From Symsagittifera roscoffensis (Eukaryota > Xenacoelomorpha > Acoela > Convolutidae), in the NCBI RefSeq assembly GCF_963678635.1, contig NC_087062.1, positions 76,378,349-76,442,348 on the forward strand: a DNA stretch of 64,000 bases, in the 5' to 3' direction. Made by a program: the position numbers and the translations under genes. Each line of letters begins with the position of its first letter. Position 1 is the first letter of the stretch. Under the pieces are notes generated by a model. That model ran no database searches. It was given only the letters and a program-made list of their open reading frames with translations, and was not told the origin of the DNA. Of this stretch, positions 57,313-64,000 are shown piece by piece.

Positions 57313-60300
57313 AAGGATCTACAGAAAAGGAGAGAAAAAGAACATGGAGGAAACAGCTGTAAAACCTCTGATAGACACCGTCAAACATGATAGCTTTCTT
57401 TTTTAAATGATCTGTGGTGAAGAGATAGTAGTCAAAAAGGAAAACATTTTTGCTGCAATGAGTTAGTCTTGACTTTCAAACCGTCAATTCAATTTGGAAA
57501 GTTTTTTTCATTCTTCTTCGTTTTCCGAAAAACGAATCAAAATTCCAACTCTTTTTCTATTTTTGAAAATAAGAACGTGGACGTGTTGAGGTTTTTGAGT
57601 TTATAATTCATGATTTGAAAAAGACCTTACAGCAGCTGATGAGCTATTTTTACGAGATTAGACGAATCATGGCTTGCTTGCCAAAATTACTCACACTGAC
57701 AGAAATGATTTAAGATCGGTTCTAATATGAAAAAGTTTCAGATGAAATGAAGAAGAATTGCATCAAGTTTAAATTAATTAAAATTCATCTTATTTACAAG
57801 CAGAAAAAGTTATGTTGATCTCATTTCAAAAGGGAAAAATCCATTTTGATCGCTTCTCAATCGGTTTAGGTTAATCTCATATTAAAAACAGAAAAAATGG
57901 ATATGAGGAGTCGATTTAAAATCGGATCAAAACCATCTTTTTCTGTCTCTGTTCAGATATTTTTCAAAATTTTTATTGACTTAAATTGAAGAACACTGAA
58001 AGTAATCCATCGTTTTCACACTTAATTTTTATCCTTGCAATAAGCAAGGGTAATGCAACTGGATACTAGACTTTTTTCCCCAAGAAAAACTTTAATCACA
58101 GGGCTCCTGGTGGTACCTTGGTTCATAATGGCTGCAAATTTCTCACTGTCTCTTGCACGCTTAGCCTTGAAGTAACGAATTCGCCTGGGAAGGCAAACGT
58201 CCTGGGCTCTACTTTGACCAGGACTTTTTTTTTCAAACAGTAAAAACTCCGGATCAAAAACATTTAGATATATTATTATCCTGCTTATATTATGTCGGCT
58301 TAGTTATTAAATCTAAAAATTGTTACGCTTGCAATTGGCAAGTGTTATCAAACTGGAATAAAGACATTTTTCCGGGTTAACAACTTGTTTAACAGAATCT
58401 CTTGTATCTTGGTTCATAATAAATTCAAACTTCTATGCTTTTCCGGCCAAATTAGCCCGGAGGTAACGAATATGCCTGGGACGTCAAAGGTCCTTAGTTC
58501 GAATCTGACCAGGACCTGTTTTTTTTTCAAACGGTAATTATTCTGTTTCAAATAAAATTGTCGGCCTTTTATTTGTCTGCGTATCTTTTTTCGGCTTAGT
58601 TGTGACATCTTGGAACCGTTTTTTCTTGCTGCGCGCAGTTTTCTGTAATATTGTTATCAGTGTTTGATTTACTCCCACAGTTTTTATTTTTACTTTCCTT
58701 GACTTCGTATTTCCTTCTTTGTTCTTTTTTGTTTCGCTAAAAAAGTTCCTCGGCCCAAAATATTTAAGCCTACTTTTAATCGGCATAAAGACCTAATTTT
58801 GGGTCGTTTCGAGTGAAAGACAGTTTTAATTCCCCTCCGCACTTATCATTTTTGTTATATGTATACCAATAGCTTTGTTGAAACTTTTTCTTTTTACGTT
58901 GTCTGATGGGGAGTATGTGGCCCGGTTTTTTCATTTTTTGTTTTCTCAAAAAGTACCCTTCTCGTATGAGTTTTTTTGGTTCCACGAACAAAACCTTTTT
59001 TGAAAAGCTCCCTGCATAAGCGGCTACGCCCAAAACTCTTAACACAAATATATGGCCCTCGGAATAGCCAAATGTTGTTTTTTTCTATCGTTTTTTAAAC
59101 TTGTTGAATATTCTCGAAAACTACCCTGCCATATCTGAGATTTTGGATTCAGTTCAAAAAACAGGTTACGGGAAGCTAAAGTGTTTATGCGATTGCGCCC
59201 AAATTTTTCTGAATTCGAAAGTTACGGCATTCGGAAAATTCAAATTTTTGATTTTTTATGGCTTTTTTTGAAAGGTTTTTGCTTCTCTCGAGAACTACCC
59301 TTCCAAATCTGACATTTTGGTTTCAATCGAAATTACAGGTTGCCTGAATCCCTTCTGCATAAGCGGCTACTCACTATTCTCAGAACTTTCAATTTTTTGT
59401 TTTGTTGACCGTTTTCTGGTCTTTTCTCGCTAATTATTCAGTCAAAGCTGATATCAAATGTTTAACAGAAACAATGAGTTATTAATCGAATTTGGCTATG
59501 CTCAGTTTGTCTAAAAAATTATGATCTTAAGTTAATTCAAAGTTTTGAAACCGCGATTCCAAATGTTGTTGTAAACGAAATTTTATCGCCTTGGGAAAAT
59601 TGATTTTCTCAATTTGTTTTTCTTCTCACTTATCAGGAGTATAGAACGTAGTGAAAACTCTTATGTGACTCTTGGTGATTTTTTTTGTTATTTTTTACCG
59701 AAAAAGTCTTAAAACGCCCTAACAACTAAATATATGCATTCATACATGTTAATGCATTTCTGAGTGCACTTAGGTGAAATTGCACTTTTTGAGTTCAATT
59801 GAAATTCATCTGCTGCAAGTTACGTACTTAGCACTCTCCAAGCTTGAACGTGGAAATGGCGCGAAACAGCGTGAAAGATTTCTAGTTTCGTATGTGGATT
59901 AAAAACTTAATTTTTTTGATCCGGTATTCTGAAGTTGCGTTAATATTATCGAAAAAAGCGCAAGTCGTAAATTTTTCAAAGAACTCAAATAGCTTAACGG
60001 GCATCTATTTTTTTCTTTGATAATCGAGAATTGAGTTCTTTCAACGTAGTCAGTATTTTTTCTGTTTACTTGCGTTCCTTACTTTGTTCCAACTGTGAGT
60101 TGTCTGTGTTTTAAGTAGAGAAACAACTAAAGTTTTGGACAAATTTTATCTAAGTTGCTTTTGCCCCAAGTCGTTTTTTATCGGGACCCACGAAAACTTT
60201 GAATCACCTTAATTTTTTATACATTTGGATTCTTTTAATAATTTGTTTTTTTTGTATCGCAAGTGGTGCGAAGATCTGCTTCGCTCTTTTGTTTATTCTT

Positions 60301-60336
60301 AGAGCAAACAAATTTCACTAATTGCTTCAAGTTTGT
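57313..60336 (+). repeat. 2.9-kb tandem unit A (with left shoulder)
   Basis: 57436-60336 is followed head-to-tail by a partial copy (60341-61836), and 57313-59201 matches 62105-64000 at an offset of about 4,795. The unit is non-coding. It contains two tRNA-like segments (58155-58224, 58443-58516), a run of short paragraphs repeating 'gattttggattcagttc'-type sequence and an end with the GCGAAG hairpin at 60256. Confidence 0.85.
58443..58516 (+). repeat. tRNA-like segment in unit A
   Basis: TTAGCCCGGAGGTAACGAAT (A box) and AGTTCGAATCTG (B box) have tRNA spacing. The neighbour at 58155-58224 shares the 5' half (GCCTGGGA) but has a decayed B box. Equivalents: 61058-61130, 61345-61390 (cut), 62957-63030, 63247-63319. 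Confidence 0.5.
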
Positions 60337-60340
60337 TGTA

Positions 60341-61836
60341 AAAGGAAAACATCTTTGTGGCAATGAGTTAGTCTTAACTTTCAAACCGTCATTTCAATTT
60401 GGAAATTTTTTTAAAATTCTTTTTCGTTCTCCGAAAACGAATCAAAATTCCAACTCTTTTTCTATTGTTAAAAATAAGAACCTGGACGTGCTGAGGTTTT
60501 TGAGTTTTTAATTCATGATTTTAAAAAGACCTTACAGCAGCTGATGAGCTATTTTTACGAGATTAGACGAATCATGGCTTGCTTGCCAAAATTACCCACA
60601 CTGACAGAAATGATATAAGATCGGTTTGAATATGAAAAAGTTTCAGATGAAATGAAAAAGACTTGCATCAACTTTAAATTGATTGAAATTCATCTTATTT
60701 ACAAGCAGAAAAAATTATATTGATCTCATTTCAAAAGGGAAAAATCCTTTTTGATCGCCTCTCAATCGGTATAGGTTAATCTCATATTAAAAACAGAAAA
60801 AATCGATATGAGGAGTCGATTCAAAATCGGATCAAAATCATCTTTTTTTCTCTCTGTTCAGTTATTTTTCAAAAATTTTATTGACTTAAGTTGAAGAACA
60901 TCGAAAGTCATCCATCATTTCCACACTCATTTTTTATCCTTGCAATAAGCCAGGGTAATGCAACCGGATACTAGACTTTTATCCCCGAAAATAACTTTAA
61001 TCACAGGGCTCCTGGTGGTACCTTGGTTCATAATGGTTGCAAATTTCTCACTGTCTCTTGCACGCTTAGCCTGGAAGTAACAAATTCGCCGGGGAAGGCA
61101 AACTTCGTGGATTCTACTTTGACCAGGACTTTTTTTTTCAAACAGTAAAAACTCCGGATCAAAAACATTTCGATATTTTATTATCCTGCTTATGTTTTGT
61201 CAGGCTTAGTTATTAAATCTAAAAATTGTTACGCTTGCAATTAGCATGTGTTATCAAACTGGAATAAAGACATTTTTCCGGGTTAACAACTTGTTTAACA
61301 GAATCTCTCGTATCTTGGTTCATATTAAATTCAAACTTCTATGCGTTTCCGGCCAAATTAGCCTGGAGGTAACGAATATGCCTGGGACGTTTCGTATGTG
61401 AAATAAAAACTTAACATTTTGATCCGGTGTTCTGAAGTTGCGTTAATTTTACCAAAAAAGCATAAGTCATAAAATGTTCCAAGAACTCAAATAGCTTAAA
61501 GGGCATCTATATTTTTCTTTGATAATCGAAAATTGAGATTTTTCAACGTAGTCAGTATTTTTTCTGTTTACTTGCGTTCCTTACTTTGTTCCAACTGTCA
61601 GGTGTCTGTGTTTTAAGTAGAGAAACAACTAAAGTTTTGAACAATTTTTAACTAAGTTGTTTTGCCCCTAGTTGTTGTTTATTGGGACCCACGAAAACTT
61701 TGAATCACCTTATTTTTTTTATACATTTGGATTTTTTTCAATCTTTTGGTTTTTTGTATCGCAAGTGGTGCGAAGATCTGCTTCGCTCCTCTGTTTATTC
61801 TTAGAGCAAACAGTTTTCACTAATTGCTTCAATTTT
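60341..61836 (+). repeat. Tandem unit B, with a 1.4-kb internal deletion
   Basis: 60341-61390 matches 57436-58484 and 61391-61836 matches 59887-60336; the 1,402 bp between are missing. The join is within the second tRNA-like segment (GGGACGT then TTCGTATG). Confidence 0.85.
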
Positions 61837-62104
61837 GTTAGCATTTGAAAAGTCTGACAAAGTCTAAATTTAATTTTACATTGGTTGTAATTTTACCAAC
61901 TCGAATTGTTAAAAGTTTTTTTTTTTTAATTTTTCTCTTTTCGACTTAATCGCTTCGGTTTTTTTTGTATCTACTTAGTGGCACTTTATTGCGTTGTTTA
62001 ATGACCGAGAAAAATCTTCGTGTGTTGTTTGTTCAGAGGGGAGGGGGACTTAACTTTTTATTATTATGATTTGAAAAAAAAATTGAAATGAAGGGCTTCT
62101 GTCG
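61837..62104. other. Spacer between tandem units B and C
   Basis: AT-rich DNA with T runs and no homology that I can see to the repeat units. Confidence 0.4.
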
Positions 62105-64000
62105 AAGGATCTACAGAAAAGGAGAGAAAAAGAACTTGGAGTAAACAGCTGTGAAACATCTGATAGACACCGTCAAACATGATAGCTTTCTTGTTTAAAT
62201 GATCTGTAGTGCTCATCTGTGGTGAAGAGATAGTAGTCAAAAAGTAAAACATCTTTGCGGCAATGAGTTAGTCTTGACTTTCAAACCGTCATTTCAATTT
62301 TGAAAGTTTTTTTATTCATTTTCGTTCTCCGAAAACGAATCAAAATTCCAACTCATTTTCTTTTGTTAAAAATAATAACGTGGACGTGCTGAGGTTTTTG
62401 AGTTTATAATTCATGATTTTAAAAAGACCTTACAGCAGCTGATGAGCTATTTAACGAGATTAGACGAATCATGGCTTGCCTGTCAAAATTACCCACACTG
62501 ACAGAAATGACTTAAGATCGGTTCTAGTATGAAAAAGTTTCAGATGAAATGAAAAACAAATTTGCATTAAGTTTGAATTGATTGAAATTCATCTTATTTA
62601 CAAGCAGAAAAAGTTATATTGATCTCATTTAAAAAGGGAAAAATCCATTTTGATCGCCTCTCAATAGATTTAGGGTAATCTCATATTAAAAACAGAAAAA
62701 AGCGATATAAGGAGTCGATTCAAAATCGGATCAAAATCATCTTTTTTTGTCTCTGTTCAGTTATTTTTCAAAAATTTTATTGACTTAAATTGAAGAACAT
62801 CGAAAGTCATCCATCTTTTCCACACTTATTTTTTATCGTTGCAATAAGCAAGGGTAATGCAACCGGATACTAGACTTTTTTCTCGAAAATAATTTTAATC
62901 ACAGGGCTCCTGGTGGTACCTTGGTTCATTATGGTTGCAAATTTCTCACTGTCTCTTGCACGCTTAGCCTGGAAGTAACGAATTCGCCTGGGAAGGCAAA
63001 CGTCCTGGATTCTACTTTAACCAGGACCTTTTTTTCAAATAGTAAAAACTCCGGATCAAAAACATTTCGATAAATTATTATCCTTCTTATGTTTTGTCAG
63101 GCTTAGTTATTAAATCTAAAAATTGTTACGCTTGCAATTAGCATTTGTTATCAAACTGGAATGAAGACATTTTCCCGGGTTAACAACTTGTTTAACAGAA
63201 TCTCTCGTATCTTGGTTCATAATAAAATCAAACTTCTATGCGTTTCCGGCCAAATTAGCCTGGAGGTAACGAGTATTCCTGAGACATCAAAGGTCCTATG
63301 TTCGAATCTGACCAGGCCTGTTTTTTTTCAAACGGTAATTATTCTGTTTCAAGTAAAATTGTCGGCCTCTTATTTGTCTGCTTATCTGTTGTCGGCTTAG
63401 TTGTCACATCTTGAAACCATTTTTTCTTGCTACGCGCAATTTTCTGTAATATTGCTATCAGTGATTGATTTATTCCCAGTTTTTATTTTTACTTTCCTTG
63501 ACTTCGTATTTCCTTCTTTGTTCTTTTTTGTTTCGCTAAAAAAGTTCCTCGGCCCAAATTATTTAAGCCTACTTTTAATCGGCATAAAGATCTAGTTTTT
63601 GGTCGTTTCGAGCAAAAGACAGTTTTAACATTCCCCTCCGCTTTTATCACTTTTGTTATATGTATACCAATAGCTTTTTTGAAATTTTTTCTTTTCATTG
63701 TCTGATGGGGAGTATGTGGCCCGGTTTTTTCATTTTTTGTTTACTCAAAAAGTGCCCCTCTCGTCGGAGTTTTTTTTGGTTCCAAAAACAAAACCTTTTT
63801 GAAAAGCTCCCTGCATAAGCGGCTACGCCCAAAATTCTTAACACATAAATATATGGCCCTCGGAATAGCCAAATGTTGGATTTTTCTACCGTTTCTTAAA
63901 CTTGTTGAACATTCTCGAAAACTACCCTGCCATATCTGAGATTTTGGATTTAGTTCAAAAAACAGGTTACGGGAAGCTAAAGTGTTTATGCGATTGCGCC
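62105..64000 (+). repeat. Tandem unit C, running out of the window
   Basis: Matches 57313-59201, including the shoulder with GATAGACACCGTCAAACATG that unit B lacks. It continues past the window end, so the array is longer than seen. Confidence 0.85.
63247..63319 (+). repeat. tRNA-like segment in unit C
   Basis: TTAGCCTGGAGGTAACGAGT and TGTTCGAATCTG boxes; the same as 58443-58516 with a handful of substitutions. Confidence 0.5.

Noticed and set aside
1-64000. CRISPR arrays, bacterial operons, ribosome binding sites
   Set aside because: Spliced animal-type genes and non-LTR elements show that this is eukaryotic; no regularly spaced short repeats with unique spacers were seen.

Overview
The window is AT-rich nuclear DNA from an invertebrate animal that I cannot place to phylum. 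The evidence is spliced genes with GT-AG introns, animal housekeeping proteins, CR1-like non-LTR retrotransposons with a PHD-finger ORF1, hAT- and Tc1-like miniature elements and tRNA-derived repeats. Most of the sequence is repeats; only five host genes are supported.

Host genes. Three minus-strand genes lie close together at the left: a possible first exon (850-915), an unrecognised protein of about 490 residues (1312-2793) and a Golgi Qc-SNARE of the BET1L/GS15 type (3071-3409). Next comes a three-exon V-ATPase subunit e gene (8297-12559, minus), assembled here from exons of 107, 48 and 97 bp. The fifth is a three-exon TADA1-like SAGA subunit gene (51312-54243, plus). Several start codons sit a few bases downstream of a TTTCAG, which would fit spliced-leader trans-splicing or 5'-UTR introns.

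Duplicated centre (10.6-41 kb). A block holding a Gag/ORF1-like retroelement fragment and exon 1 of the V-ATPase e gene has been copied rightward. There are two extra exon-1 copies at 17.6 and 19.3 kb, both on the upstream side of the gene. Further right, a 10.5-kb segment (19586-30087) is repeated head-to-tail as 30106-40963. Each copy contains a large palindrome of the Gag-like sequence, a fragment of an old non-LTR element and a CR1-like element. The second CR1 copy keeps its whole ORF1, and its ORF1 and ORF2 are in one frame, separated only by TGA-CTA. This copy is nested inside the endonuclease of the older element.

Right side. From 42.8 to 51 kb there is a transposon graveyard: a TIR element with 3-bp target duplications, a hAT-type MITE with a perfect 8-bp duplication, and decayed non-LTR fragments that include endonuclease, SGNH-esterase, zinc-finger and reverse-transcriptase pieces. 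After TADA1 (which carries a TA-flanked fold-back MITE in intron 1), the last 6.7 kb is a non-coding tandem array of 2.9-kb units containing tRNA-like segments.
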